This document shows, piece after piece, positions 1 through 10,622 of a DNA stretch of 64,000 nt. How positions within the stretch are numbered: position 1 is the stretch's first letter; the number at the start of each line of letters is the position of its first letter. The stretch covers positions 425,989 through 489,988 of the forward strand of contig SDOX01000016.1 of the NCBI GenBank assembly GCA_004565275.1, in the 5' to 3' direction. A program made the translations under genes and the position numbers. The notes under the pieces are model-generated. The model ran no database searches. It saw only the letters and a program-made list of their open reading frames with translations, and was not told the origin of the DNA. This DNA comes from Nannochloropsis salina CCMP1776 (lineage: Eukaryota; Sar; Eustigmatophyceae; Eustigmatales; Monodopsidaceae).

Positions 1-830
1 GCCGAGTTCGCGTGCTGGAGCCTTGGGGTGACCCGCTCCACGATCCCCTCTGCCTCCACCTCGTCCGCGGGCTCGTACCGGGAGAGGGCGTCAAGAATGT
101 AGACCTGGCCCCACTCCGTGCACTCATTCAGCGCCGCCAGGAGCTTCTGCAGGACGGAGCCCGTGATCAAGATCACGTCTTGCCCGGACGTCTCCTGGAT
201 CTCGGAGAGCGCGGCCACGGCGTTCGCCACGACCGTGGGGTTGGAGTCGCAAATCAGATCCCTGAGCACGTCTAAAAACCCTCGATCCTCCACCATGTCG
301 GGGCTGATGTCGTAGAGCTTGGCCACGCACACGGCCGCCGTCTTCCGCACATAGGGGTCGTCGTCCCGCAGGGCCCGGGCTAGGGGCTCGCACAGGTACT
401 CGACGATCCGGTCCACGCGGATGCAGCCCATGGTCCGCACAGCCAGGGCGCGAATGAGCGGATTGGCGTCGTTCGCGTCCTTGCAAAAGGTGTTGACGGC
501 GAGGAGGGCCAGGTCCGGGTTGCTTTTGGCGTAGTTGATGATGTACAAATACACGAGTTTTTTAAGCTCCACATTGGCCGTTTGAATGCAGTTCACCACG
601 TCCGTGAAGAGCATGGACACGTCCTTGCCAACGGTCATGTTGGCAATGACCTTCTTGACCGCGTCACGTTTCTTATCTTTGTTTTGAGATTGAAGCTCTT
701 CGCGGAGCTCATGGGTTTCGCCCTTCTTGCTGGTATTGTGGAAGAAGCGAGAATCCGAACCACCGCCGATTTGCCCTACCGCCGCCCGGGCATTGCGAGT
801 GATCTGATTAATCGTACTGCTGATGCTCAT
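1..830 (-). CDS. Beta-adaptin, AP-1/AP-2 clathrin adaptor large subunit (3' end cut off)
   Basis: This is the N-terminal trunk of the beta subunit of the AP-1/AP-2 clathrin adaptor, which builds vesicle coats at the trans-Golgi, endosome or plasma membrane. The frame is open from the ATG at 830 to the left edge, about 276 codons, with no intron. It shows the signature [11 protein letters not shown], then [32 protein letters not shown] and [20 protein letters not shown], a run of HEAT/ARM helices nearly identical to the animal and plant family. About 25 residues precede the usual family start near the TSKKGE segment. The hinge and ear would lie beyond the window. Many algae have one beta chain shared by AP-1 and AP-2, so I do not assign the complex. 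Confidence 0.95.
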   Translation of the reverse strand, partial: MSISSTINQITRNARAAVGQIGGGSDSRFFHNTSKKGETHELREELQSQNKDKKRDAVKKVIANMTVGKDVSMLFTDVVNCIQTANVELKKLVYLYIINYAKSNPDLALLAVNTFCKDANDANPLIRALAVRTMGCIRVDRIVEYLCEPLARALRDDDPYVRKTAAVCVAKLYDISPDMVEDRGFLDVLRDLICDSNPTVVANAVAALSEIQETSGQDVILITGSVLQKLLAALNECTEWGQVYILDALSRYEPADEVEAEGIVERVTPRLQHANS

Positions 831-2703
831 GCTTGCAGCGCCGTGTTTTGCGGCGCAGCGGCCACCCCCTGTACAGGGTCGATGGTAACCAGGTCCAAGG
901 ACCGGGCAAGAAAAGCACATCAAACGCGGAAAGGGTAAGACATGGAAGAAGCCAAACAAAGAGGAGACGTTGCATTCTGGTGTTCAAAACAGAATATCAG
1001 CCCCGTAATGTCGAAAGATTAGACACGGGAATGTCAAAATGATCGCACACAAGAGGACAATGTCATCATGAACACAAGGTGCAGTTGGCTGAACTCCCCT
1101 GGCCGGGGCTAACCCCCCGAAAAAGGTCACGTACTGAGACCATGTGCGCATGTGGCAGAAAAATCAACAGGTGCACGCGGGATTCCTCCCGAATTGAGGC
1201 GGTGACTTTGTTCACAGCAAGGTAAGAGCGGAGACGACGATGGTTGTGAGAAAGAAGTCCTGTTTTAGCGAGCAGTAGGCCATTGCGGGGCAGACGCCGC
1301 TGGCAAAACGCAACGCCGCACTCAATACGTCCACGGTGACAACATCACGCTGCTCGCATCGGCAACGGAGCAGGAATCGTACGCGGCAGGGCATAATAGG
1401 GGCGGACTCCAGGGTATCGCGCGCATGGGCGCTCGACATACGTCGCCTCTGCTCGTCTTGGTTGCCCTACCAGTCCACTCCCTAGCCCCCCCATCCCGGT
1501 TTACACACTTATAAAAGATCCTGGAAAGCAACTTTCGGTTTGTGAAATCTGGATTAACTCCGGCATGCTTACAAATTACGTATGTGGGAAACGTCGCGTT
1601 TCTTTTAGCTAGGATTCCAATAAACGTATTACATTATTGCCATACCCCACATTGAGAGGTTCCTCAGGCGGTGCTGTTTATAGGAGTATTTTTTCTTTTT
1701 TTCCCCCTGTCGAACACGCCGTGACGTGTAGTAGATTGACAATGATTCGAAATTGAGCAGTTGTGCAACGGGGAGGGGAAAGTGGAGGATAGGGTGCCGG
1801 TCAACGAGTCCATAGCGAGACATTGGCGACGAGCGAGGGGAAAGTCGCCCTCTACAAACGGATGGACGGGGCCAGGAAGGCGCGAGCAGTCTGCGAGTGA
1901 CGGGCATAGCAAAGAAAGAACTGAGCCCAGCCGAGCATCCAAGACCGCAGCGCTTGCTGTCCATGGGTGGAAGAGAAGTAGCCTCACCACTTCCCTCCCT
2001 CGGTCATGAACCGCACGCGGACCGTTTAGGGCCTGAAGATGAGGTTAAGGGGCATCATTGGTCGGGTCGTGGCCTCGTAGTCTCTGTCCGTGCTTTTGGA
2101 AAGGAGGACGCGGAGTGTTCACTTGAGTTTCGCCTGAAAGCCACGCAGGCCCATGTCCGAGTAGACGGGGACAGGGGAAACCGCGCAGGGAGGGGCCCAG
2201 GGCGATCCCTCGTTGAGGTGGCGCATGACTACCGCTTGCTCGTTCAGAATGCTCTATCGTTCACTAGCACGGGCTTCAGGGGCTCTGCGATGAGGAATGT
2301 CTCAAGCGCTAGACTGTGATGGCGTCCACTAAAGGAGGGGCGGATGAGGGGTCCGACGGGGCAGGAGCAGAGACCGGGCTCGATGAGGGGGAAGTCTGGG
2401 AGTCGCAGCACTTTGTGAGCTACACCCCGGAGCGGGGGGGGAGGAAACCGACTGGCGGGTGGGAATGGGGGGGAGTATGATTTCGGCGTATTTTTAATGG
2501 CTTCTCGTACAAATTTTGAGTCCCCTTGTCCACAGGCATGTGTCGGCTGGGAGGACCCTCCTAGCAAAGCACCCTGTACTCAAAAGGCGCGCGAGAAAAC
2601 AGAAAAGTAACGGCGTGTTTCTCGAGCACCCGGCAGCTCTGCCAATTAACTGATTCCAAAACGAAGAATGAAGCTTTGATTCTTTGAGCTGTTATCGTTT
2701 CCA
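831..2703. other. Long stretch with no recognised gene
   Basis: I recognise no gene here. Two weak minus-strand candidates exist. One is an ATG frame at 1212-1439 (75 codons) ending in a hydrophobic tail. The other is a 45-codon open stretch at 2119-2253 that follows a possible TAG acceptor and ends in GLRGFQAKLK and a stop, as a last exon might. Neither matches a family I know. The 5' leader of the beta-adaptin gene must lie just right of 830. Confidence 0.4.
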
Positions 2704-3391
2704 TCATGCTCTGCCCTTGAGTAGCAGCTCCTTGGCCTGTGTCACGTGGGAGAAGATGCGTTACTATTCGCCTCATCCACCCGACGGTCTACTCCTGATC
2801 CCGGAGCTACATATTCATACCTCGTTTATCTTTGACGCAAGATAAGTAGATCCGCCCGTGTCGGGGTGATTGAGCATGAGAATTCGCCGATGCGCCTCCT
2901 TTATCCGCTGGGGGGACGCGCTCTCCCTGTCAGATCGCACACGGAGCCTGTGGAATGAGGTTTTGCCTTTAAAGTACAGCCAGTCCCCAAAACGTACCTG
3001 ACTCCCAAAATGAGGGCCGCCTCCCGTCGAGTCATTTTATCCTCAAAGCCCCCCTCGTAAAAGCGCTTGGCGAACAAGGAGCTCATGCCCCCTGAGAAGC
3101 CCCCGCCCCCTCCGCTCTTCCCGCCGTCTGCCTTGTCTTCCGCTCCCTCTGCCGCCTTCTTGGCTTGCCACTGCTTGTAGGCCTGGTAAGTGTGTGGAAC
3201 GCGGGGCCTGTGAGACGAGCCAAGAGAGGAGCATGGGGACAGGAGGCATGCACGCCGCGCATCACAATCACACGTACCCGCAGTCCGTACTGGAGCGCCA
3301 AAGCCCCACCTGCCACAACCAAGCCACCCACTACAACGTTTTCTTGGCGCCTAGTCGCATGCACTGCCCGGATTTGTTGCCATTGGCTCAT
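2704..3391 (-). CDS. PAM18: PAM18/TIM14, J-protein of the mitochondrial import motor
   Basis: PAM18 (TIM14, DNAJC19) sits in the mitochondrial inner membrane and stimulates mtHsp70 at the TIM23 channel. I assemble four exons in frame: 3278-3391, 2998-3182, 2821-2926 and 2704-2736, giving 145 residues. All junctions are GT-AG, with donors GTACGT, GTACGT and GTATGA. Residues 19-37 form a Gly/Val-rich membrane segment. A Gly-rich linker follows, then the family signature [20 protein letters not shown] and a C-terminal J domain with the HPD motif (LNHPDTGG). The usual HPDKGG is HPDTGG here. The ATG at 3391 gives the short N-terminus normal for this family; the frame is open further upstream, so a longer start cannot be excluded. 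Confidence 0.93.
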
Positions 3392-4488
3392 TAAGCGGCT
3401 GTCTTCCCCCGCCCCACCATGGCTCAAGGTGCGAACAAGTCGTCGAGACTGCCATCTTCTGTGTAGGGAGACCAGCGAGTCAATTTCATGCATCGCTCAT
3501 CTCTATACACCATCTCTATTTTTCTTTGTCAAGCCCTCACCTTTGTATTCCTTTGCTGCGCTTCTCGCCCTGAGCGTCCGGTGAGGGTGACGGCGGTTGG
3601 ATGGCCGATGTAAGGGAGCTTAACCAACTATCGCATCGGTATGGTGGCACCAGGACCAGCGTACCAGTCGCATACCTTACTTTGCTGGTAAGGCATGGAG
3701 GCAAGGGGACACTGCGGAAGATTCTCATGTGTATGCCCTTCCCTTCGTCAGTAGTAGGAAAAATAACGTGGGAAAGGTGTAGCGTGATTATACAACAAGA
3801 CATTTTACTTGCAGCATCCTCGCGCATGCACGCCGCAGCAACACAGGACTCCCTTTCATTTGTCTGTCATTGTCTCACCTCTTCCCCCACACCACGTGCG
3901 TGAAGCGCGTTGAAATTGCGACAAAGGGAAGCGCCGGAGGGGGAGGAACAAGCCATCTGCAGTCGCTGCAGCACTCGTTCCAAGGAGTTCGAGCCGCTAA
4001 AATTCTTCATAACAGGAACGTCACCACTGATGGTGCTGTGAGGCATCCGAATTCCTTAACACAGTAGCGTGAGCTTTGAAAGACACAAGCAAAGCATTTC
4101 TTCCCCCTCTGATCCACTCAACTCTTTCTGACACGCGTACGGTTTCCTTCTTGTGCAAGACTTTTGGGACCAGGTAAAAGGCATATTTTTTTAGGGGAAT
4201 CTCAACGCCTGGACGTTGCCAAAACATATCCTCGTTGAGATGAGGGAATATGTGGATCATCCAGTGCGTGCTGTACGCAGGCACAGGCAAGTTAGTATGA
4301 CTTGTGGGGGCTAGCAAAGCATTATATTATAATTAAGGAGGACGCGTCATATTTGAACAATTAATTTATATTGTCAGCCTCAGCCTTTAAATATATCTGA
4401 ACATGCAATGAAACAGTCCGTCGCAACAATTTACCCGTCTATTCTATGTTCCTCAGCACCCTGCATGAAGGACGAAGAGATAGCTAGA
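3392..4488. other. Intergenic, no gene recognised
   Basis: This separates the PAM18 start from the 3' end of the plastid iron-sulfur gene. The open frames inside it are short, overlap on both strands and show no family features. The part from about 4300 to 4430 is visibly AT-rich. Confidence 0.4.
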
Positions 4489-5529
4489 TCACAGGTCGAC
4501 ACGTTTTCTCCCTGCCCCCCCTGACCCGCTGCCCCCCTCACTTGAGTTATCCTTCGAAGCACGACGTCGTTCTCTCTTCTGTGCGATTTGACGTTGTTTT
4601 CGCTGGTACTCCGGGTTCTCGCCCACCCCGAACATGGGGCAGTTGAAACATCCACGCGAAGGGCAGTTCCCGCACCGGAAATCCTTGTTGCCGCTGATCT
4701 CCTGCATCCCCTGGTCCCCCCCCGAGGAGGAAAGGAGCCCATCAGAGCCAACCAGTCGGGCCTTATAGTTGATAGTCATGCCTGCCCGCTCCTTCTCCAG
4801 GCGCTCCAGCTCCTCGAAAGGCACGTAGTGAATGCAGTCGACGGGGCAGGTCTCGATGGCCGTCTGGATCGTGCGGGGACGGTCCTTCCACTGCTGAAAC
4901 ACGCGCGCCCTGCCGTGCTCGTCGTCCATGTAAAAGGTGTTGGGCGCCGTCATGGCGCAATTCGTGCAACCGATACAAGTGTACTCGTCCACATAGACAA
5001 AGCGCGCCTGTTTGAGCGTCCCTTCCTCGTCCCGGTCCACAAACTGGTGCGAAGGAGTCTCTTGCAGCTTCGGTTTTAAGCCTGTCTCTAGTTCAACAAG
5101 TTTGATGCCAGTGTACGCGCTGAGTTGTGCGGCACTTGCGCCAGAGGCCATCATTTTGGAAGCCTGTTCAGCCTGTCGCTGCTTTCGCTGCAGTTCAGCC
5201 ATGTCCTCGGGGCCAATGTCCTCATAACCACCCGGCCCGGCTACAACGCCTCTCTTTCTCACTACCGAGAATCCAGTGCCATCTTCCTCTCCACTTTTAT
5301 CGTTCACGCCTTCCATTTCGTTGCCAAGCATCACAACGAGGCTCGCCTTTGTCAAAGGCTTTGATGGAAATTGCGCCGCCGCACGCCGCGCAGGGTTTGG
5401 GATAACCACAAATGCTCCAATCGTTTGTACGAGCATTAAAATTAGCAGCAGTACGGCAGTCCTGTTGTGCCTAGAGACTGACGTCTGAGAAGACCGGTGG
5501 GCATGCGAGGACGCGCGCCATCCGGCCAT
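4489..5529 (-). CDS. Plastid [4Fe-4S] ferredoxin-domain protein with extra C-terminal Cys cluster
   Basis: This is a 346-residue intronless protein. Residues 24-39 are a hydrophobic signal peptide ending IGA|F, so a plastid location through the bipartite route is likely. The middle (about 176-240) is a ferredoxin-like fold with Cys185, Cys188, Cys191, Cys228 and Cys232 (TCIGCTNC and ETCPVDC), as in the ferredoxin domains found in plant and algal chloroplast DnaJ-like proteins, so it probably carries a [4Fe-4S] cluster. No J domain is visible. A second Cys group follows at 286-297 (CGNCPSRGCFNCPMFGVG), then a very basic Arg/Lys tail. The partner and reaction are unknown. The ATG at 5529 is the first in frame and gives a complete signal peptide. 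Confidence 0.85.
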   Translation of the reverse strand: MAGWRASSHAHRSSQTSVSRHNRTAVLLLILMLVQTIGAFVVIPNPARRAAAQFPSKPLTKASLVVMLGNEMEGVNDKSGEEDGTGFSVVRKRGVVAGPGGYEDIGPEDMAELQRKQRQAEQASKMMASGASAAQLSAYTGIKLVELETGLKPKLQETPSHQFVDRDEEGTLKQARFVYVDEYTCIGCTNCAMTAPNTFYMDDEHGRARVFQQWKDRPRTIQTAIETCPVDCIHYVPFEELERLEKERAGMTINYKARLVGSDGLLSSSGGDQGMQEISGNKDFRCGNCPSRGCFNCPMFGVGENPEYQRKQRQIAQKRERRRASKDNSSEGGSGSGGAGRKRVDL

Positions 5530-6678
5530 GGTATGTCACGCTGGAAGCTCCCAGGAATAGCAGGCGCAAAGCACAGAAATACGAAGCGCGCAAATGTTCC
5601 GCACCCTTTCTGGAAGGTCCTGATACAGATCTAGAGGTGTGAATTAGCAGCGTCAGACGGCATACGTTTGAGTGGCATTTGCGACCCAACGTGCAGGGCG
5701 CGCTTCGAGTGATTTGAAGAACAAATACACGGGCACGGGCAAGGCGCGGGATCTCAATAACCTCCTGCCCTTCGCGTCTTCAGAAAATACGTGGACATTG
5801 TACGACAACAGACAGCAACGAACAGATCATGGACACAGCCTCACAATACTTTTGTATTCTCTTTTGCTGGCAACAAGTGTATCGAATTGAGAATCATCTT
5901 ACATACGTCATAAGTTCTGAACTGCAGAGAAAGGGGCCAGGCGTAATGCTTTATCATATGGATTAGATGGCTGACGCGCCTTTACAAGGCTTTGCCTCCA
6001 ACATAATACTACACAATTTTAGTTACATAACAAGGTTGCTGGTTCTGAAAGTATTTTATACGGAAAACGCATGAGATTCCCACATTCATTTGTACGTTTC
6101 GCCAAAGAAAAAACGGACACGACAGTTGCCCTGCCATTTATACATGGGAATCGGTTTTCTCATTCTGTCATGGTCTTTCGGTTTTCCCAAGCATCTTCTC
6201 CGCACCATGGTCTTCGCCGAACCCTAACACAAAGAGTTTCTGAATTTATTATTCCCTACTAAAAGTGCACTGTGTATTATGTATAAGATATTACCTTCGA
6301 CTATTCCATGAATGCCCATGTAAGTACTCTTTACTCAACTAGCCTACCGTACTTTCTCGAGTTCTGCCGTCTACCCCTCATTTTCCTATCCTGCTGTAAA
6401 CGCTCAAAGGATATTAATTATGTCCATCTCGCGGCAGCCATGTCACTGTATCTCGCCATGTATGTGTATGTATACCTCTAACGCTGACATTCTGTCTCAG
6501 GAGACAAGCACGACGACATGGGGATGCCATTATGTTCAGTCGGTCTTTCCGGTCATCTTCTCACGATGTTGTCGTTTGCGACTCCCATTTTCAACCCATC
6601 ACATGGCGCTCTTGTTCCCATACTCGCATTTTAATTCCACGTCCTGCCCAAAACGAGAGACAGTCATTCATCGTAGGC
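5530..6678. other. Intergenic, no gene recognised
   Basis: This lies between two minus-strand genes and should hold the promoter of the iron-sulfur gene and the 3' UTR of the ankyrin gene. It is AT-richer than the flanking coding DNA. Its open frames are short and have no recognisable content. Confidence 0.4.
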
Positions 6679-7974
6679 TCAGTTCACGTTCTTGGATCGT
6701 TTCCGTTGCCGTTGTCGTTCGCTTGTTCGCGTCTGTTGCACCTCTTCACCCTCACGATCAGTCGACCCACTTGTCGCCGTCACGGGCTTGGCGGCGGAGG
6801 AGGAGTGCAAAGTCTCCACATTCTCCATCTGTCCGCGTGGCTCCCTTTCCACCCCTCCAGACATGGTACTTTCGGAATTGGATCGCCCTGAACGCGCCTG
6901 TGAGGCGCAGCCCGGCAGTGGAGCCCAGTATTTCTCCTTCTTGGAGTCAAAAAACTCCCGCCATTCCGGCCAGTGCTCCCGACGGATGTAGGACAAGGGC
7001 GTGGCCCCCCGGCAGTCCACGACGCGGATAAGTGACGGGTCTTGGTCCATTATGGCGGACACGCAGTCGAAGACTGGGACCTTGGCCCAGCAGGCGTCGT
7101 GCAAGGGAGTGCGGCCCAGGTCGTCGCACATGTGGACACGGCCCCCGTTCTCGAGGAGGAACCGCAGGGTCTCGGCCTGGCCGCGCCGGCAGGATATGTG
7201 CACGATGCTCTCCCCAAAACGATTGCAAGCGTCCATCTGCCGCCCCGCCGCGGCCATATCCCGCAGGCTCCCTAGGTCCCCCGTCCTGACCGCCGTGACA
7301 AGGGGGATGTCGTAGTCTGTCACTTGCTTGGCGGTGGGCGGGCGGAAGAAGGCCTGTGTCTTAGCGAGCAATGGAGATGTTTCGTAGCCCCTTTCCTCGA
7401 GAATGCCCCACAAAAAGTCCTGCGGGGAGGCCTCGTTGTTCAACAACGCCGGCTCCGAGGCGGGCCTTGTCATTTTTTGGCGCGGACGCTTGCAGCCGGC
7501 GCCGCTTGGGGGGGAGCATGACAAAGGAACGATGCCCAGGGTGTCCATACTATCGCTGTCAAATATTTGCTGCTGGTGTCGTTGAAGTACCATGTCTACG
7601 CCCCAAGTGGTCGTATTTTTGCTGGCCTGCTCCCATTCTTCCATGGCGAGCAACCTGCCTTTCTCCTCCACGTCACGCGTGCCGGAACCCGTTTCCACCG
7701 ACGCGGTATGGCTGGGAGAAACGGTGACCGCGTCGTTGTTCAGAAGCTCTCGGCAGTGCTCAGCTTCTGACGAGAGAATGCCCGCCTTGTCAGCTCCGAA
7801 GAAACTGTCAGTGCTGACGCTGTGCGATATCCTGTTCCCTGCCACACCATGAACAGGGCTCATCGCCGCCTCCGGGGATAAGGATTCAGACGTGTTGCTC
7901 GACTGAGACTGTGTCGTATTGTTAGTGTCTTGAGCCTCCGAGGGCCAGGAGGACGCCGTTTCGCATGAAGTCAT
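6679..7974 (-). CDS. Ankyrin-repeat protein of unknown function
   Basis: This is an intronless 431-residue protein from the ATG at 7974. The first half is low-complexity and Ser/Glu-rich with no known domain. Residues about 220-350 hold three to four ankyrin repeats, seen as DIPLVTAVRTGDLGSL, FGESIVHISCRRGQAET, DDLGRTPLHDACWAKV and DCRGATPLSYIRREHW. The repeat block ends with a Trp/Phe-rich segment (WPEWREFF...KYWAPLP). This layout, a few ankyrin repeats after a disordered head, resembles a lineage-expanded ankyrin family of stramenopile algae. The tail is Arg/Lys-rich (RQRQRKRSKNVN) and could be a nuclear signal. The family says only that it binds proteins; I cannot name a partner. Confidence 0.8.
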   Translation of the reverse strand: MTSCETASSWPSEAQDTNNTTQSQSSNTSESLSPEAAMSPVHGVAGNRISHSVSTDSFFGADKAGILSSEAEHCRELLNNDAVTVSPSHTASVETGSGTRDVEEKGRLLAMEEWEQASKNTTTWGVDMVLQRHQQQIFDSDSMDTLGIVPLSCSPPSGAGCKRPRQKMTRPASEPALLNNEASPQDFLWGILEERGYETSPLLAKTQAFFRPPTAKQVTDYDIPLVTAVRTGDLGSLRDMAAAGRQMDACNRFGESIVHISCRRGQAETLRFLLENGGRVHMCDDLGRTPLHDACWAKVPVFDCVSAIMDQDPSLIRVVDCRGATPLSYIRREHWPEWREFFDSKKEKYWAPLPGCASQARSGRSNSESTMSGGVEREPRGQMENVETLHSSSAAKPVTATSGSTDREGEEVQQTRTSERQRQRKRSKNVN

Positions 7975-9114
7975 AGTGACTCACGGGACACAACGGCAGG
8001 CAACCTGGTCAGAAAGTCTTGGGACTTGGAGAAGACAACTTAGGTGACCGTGGAATGGCAGCAAGTCGTCTCGTTTCCTCTTTTGTCCCCGGCTAAGCGG
8101 CAAAAAGCTGTGTCCTGTCGGACTGAAAGGGAGGTAGGCGACCAAAAATGTGAGCTGGCGAGCAGTGTCAGACATGAGTTCAGCCGTCAGCGCGACATGT
8201 AGCGCGTAAATGCACTGTCGCACTGTTTCGGGAACAAAGCTACCGTCGCATAGGCGCAATAGGGTTGAATTTTGGTTGTTGTATGCAAAAACACGTAATG
8301 TGCCTGCTAGGTGCCTGAACCAGTCGGGCACAAGTGCGCCGGCAGCCTCGTCGCACGGTCGCTACGTCAGTCTCACCACGCAAAGTTTCAGGAGGAAAAA
8401 TTAGGCTTGAAAGGTCATGAGAGTTACTGAATGCATGTGATCATAGAAATTTGTCAGCAGTACACGGGGAAAGTGTCAACATGAGCCACTTTCACTCAGT
8501 CCCTGTTCCGAGGTAAGCAAGTCTTCGGTGAAGGGCGCAAAATGCAGTTGAATGTCATGAGTTACATCTTTTTGTTTCATGAAATGTACAGATTCATGGC
8601 ACGAGGTGCCATTGGTAGCTGTCTAAGGAGTGAGAATGAGGGAAAGAAAGGGACTGCGTGGCCGAGTAAGCAAGACACCTACGCAGAGAGCTTTTGAGTA
8701 TGGGGAATGAAAGAGCGACTCCTCGGATTAGGTGGTGTGTCAGAGCTTGCTTGCGGATACTTCGCTGTTGCAGGCCTGCAAACATGTGGTTTCTACGCGC
8801 CGCAAGTCCGAAAAATGAAAGACTGAGCAAGAATGCGTCAATTATTATTTACCACGCACTTGCATGCCTTGTCGAAATCCTGTGTTGGACTTAACGAGGC
8901 CCCAACTTCATTACACGATCCCAGGAAAAATGACCCGTGCTTGCTGACGTTGCACCGCCGATGACACATTTTGAACCGTCCATTCAACCGTTACGCCGAC
9001 CCAGTACGAGAAACATCATGCGAGCGGCTCTACATAGCCTTTGTATGTGCCGGCACTCTGGAAAAGTCTTATTTGGACTGATTGCTCTTTGCTTCAACCA
9101 TACGTGACAGGGTG
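7975..9114. other. Divergent intergenic region, no gene recognised
   Basis: This separates the divergent starts of the ankyrin gene (minus) and the STK19-like gene (plus), so it should contain both promoters. A 116-codon open frame at 7981-8331 on the minus strand begins with GTG and has no family features. I treat it as leader sequence. Confidence 0.4.
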
Positions 9115-10257
9115 ATGTCGCTTGCGCCTTGGCCCAAGCGGCGGCCTGATGGATCCTTTGAAGCCTCCAAACTACCCATCTTTGAAAGGAGCGCGACTTT
9201 CAGCGGGAGGAAGCGTGCGAAGTCAGCAAGCGAGACGGAGCAGCAACAATATGATAGCAGTTGCCCTCTACAAAATGAAGTGTCATCGGAGCATCTCTCG
9301 GATGTTGTTGCTGCTATTTTGCTTTTAATCCAACGCTTCTACCAGGGAACTAGCACGAACGATTCTCGGAGGCTGAAAATGGAAAGCTGTCCTGTAGTCC
9401 TGCAACATCAGCTCTACACGGTCTTAGACGATCATACGTCCGTTGACGTCGAACTTGAAGACTTAAAAAGGAGCAATCATGTGCGCCTATTTCGTCTCCT
9501 TACTTTGCGGCGCGACATTGGCGTGCTCCTCACCTCCACTTACAAAGCTCGCGTTCAGGCCGCCTTTGCAGCGTTCGCTCAACAAGAGGAAACACGAGGA
9601 CGGGATGAGAATATCACAGAATCAATATGCAACAATGTGACTGAGAGAGAAGCAGATGGAAACGACAAGAGATCCAGAAACAGCAGCGTGCAGGCCTCCA
9701 AGCTCTCGGCGCGACACATGGCCCTCGTCTCCGATTTCTTCCTGAAGACCGTGGACCGAGTCACGAATATAAGTATGACACAACACCAGCTAGAGAGTCT
9801 GTGGGGAGACTACACGCAGGGTATTTCCCGCTCCCAAGCGCCCGCTTGCCCTAGATCAAGCATGTCCGCCGGCCCTGGTAAAAGGCGAGCTGCTCCTTCC
9901 CTGCTTCCGAGCATCGATGAAGTCACACGCGTTCTCATTCATTATGGTTTTCTGGCGCGGCGTGTCGATGCTGTGTATGAAGGACCTGCATATTGGTTCT
10001 CAGCCCCCGAACTCGGAAGTGTGACCGCCTCCCTGCCTCGCGGCCGCAAGGCCATCCTGGCGGCCCTGGCACGGTCGCGGTACAAGGAACTTTCGGAGCA
10101 GAACTTGGCGGCTTTGCGGCTTAAGGGGACAGCGCTCTCGCTCTCTTTTCATATGGCAGATCTGGTTGGGAGTGGGGAGGTTTTGGCCGTACCCACAGCC
10201 TCTGGAATGTTTTTAAGATTGCCCGCGGGAACGGGGTCCGGCGCCACTGGAAGATAA
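9115..10257 (+). CDS. STK19: STK19 homologue (winged-helix DNA-binding protein, TC-NER factor family)
   Basis: This is a 380-residue intronless protein. Its C-terminal third closely follows human STK19: a WF.AP..G segment, then GRKAILAALARSRYKEL, LSFHMADLVGSGEV and the ending TASGMFLRLP. The middle has the family's HQLYTVLDDHTSVDVELEDL and NHVRLFRLLTLRRDIGVLL. STK19 was first called a kinase, but it has tandem winged helices and has been described as a transcription-coupled repair factor working with stalled RNA polymerase II and CSA/TFIIH. No kinase motifs are visible here either. The N-terminal 40 residues are basic (PKRRPDG, GRKRAKS), consistent with a nuclear location. The frame opens at a TTG at 9082; the first ATG is 9115. 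Confidence 0.9.
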   Translation: MSLAPWPKRRPDGSFEASKLPIFERSATFSGRKRAKSASETEQQQYDSSCPLQNEVSSEHLSDVVAAILLLIQRFYQGTSTNDSRRLKMESCPVVLQHQLYTVLDDHTSVDVELEDLKRSNHVRLFRLLTLRRDIGVLLTSTYKARVQAAFAAFAQQEETRGRDENITESICNNVTEREADGNDKRSRNSSVQASKLSARHMALVSDFFLKTVDRVTNISMTQHQLESLWGDYTQGISRSQAPACPRSSMSAGPGKRRAAPSLLPSIDEVTRVLIHYGFLARRVDAVYEGPAYWFSAPELGSVTASLPRGRKAILAALARSRYKELSEQNLAALRLKGTALSLSFHMADLVGSGEVLAVPTASGMFLRLPAGTGSGATGR

Positions 10258-10622
10258 CGTGAAGGCCATTGATCCAAGAAACATGCCGACGCAATTTTAA
10301 AAATTCTCTTGTGAAAGAAAATCAGTCCAATGAATATCAAATTAGATAGTACCCAAAAGTTACTGAAATATTGTCCATCTTAAACTATAGAGGCAAATTG
10401 CTTCCTTTGCTCTTCCGAGATACAGGCACCAAAAATGCCGATCTGGCGTAGATCAATCCACTGTGCGCTCCCTTTCCTTTCTGACTTGGAAGACTCTGAT
10501 AGCCCCCGTTTCGCGTTGCAGCTTTCATGTACGCTGCCTCCACATAATAGATGGACTTGGCGAGGATGGGCTAGAGCCACCGGGCTAGGGAGAGACAGTG
10601 ACCATGAGAAAGTCGGGTCACA
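10258..10622. other. Convergent 3' intergenic region
   Basis: This lies between the ends of the STK19-like gene and ArgC and should hold both 3' UTRs. I see nothing else in it. Confidence 0.5.

Noticed and set aside
7981-8331. 116-codon minus-strand frame next to the ankyrin gene start
   Set aside because: It begins with GTG, has no recognisable feature and occupies the expected leader region.
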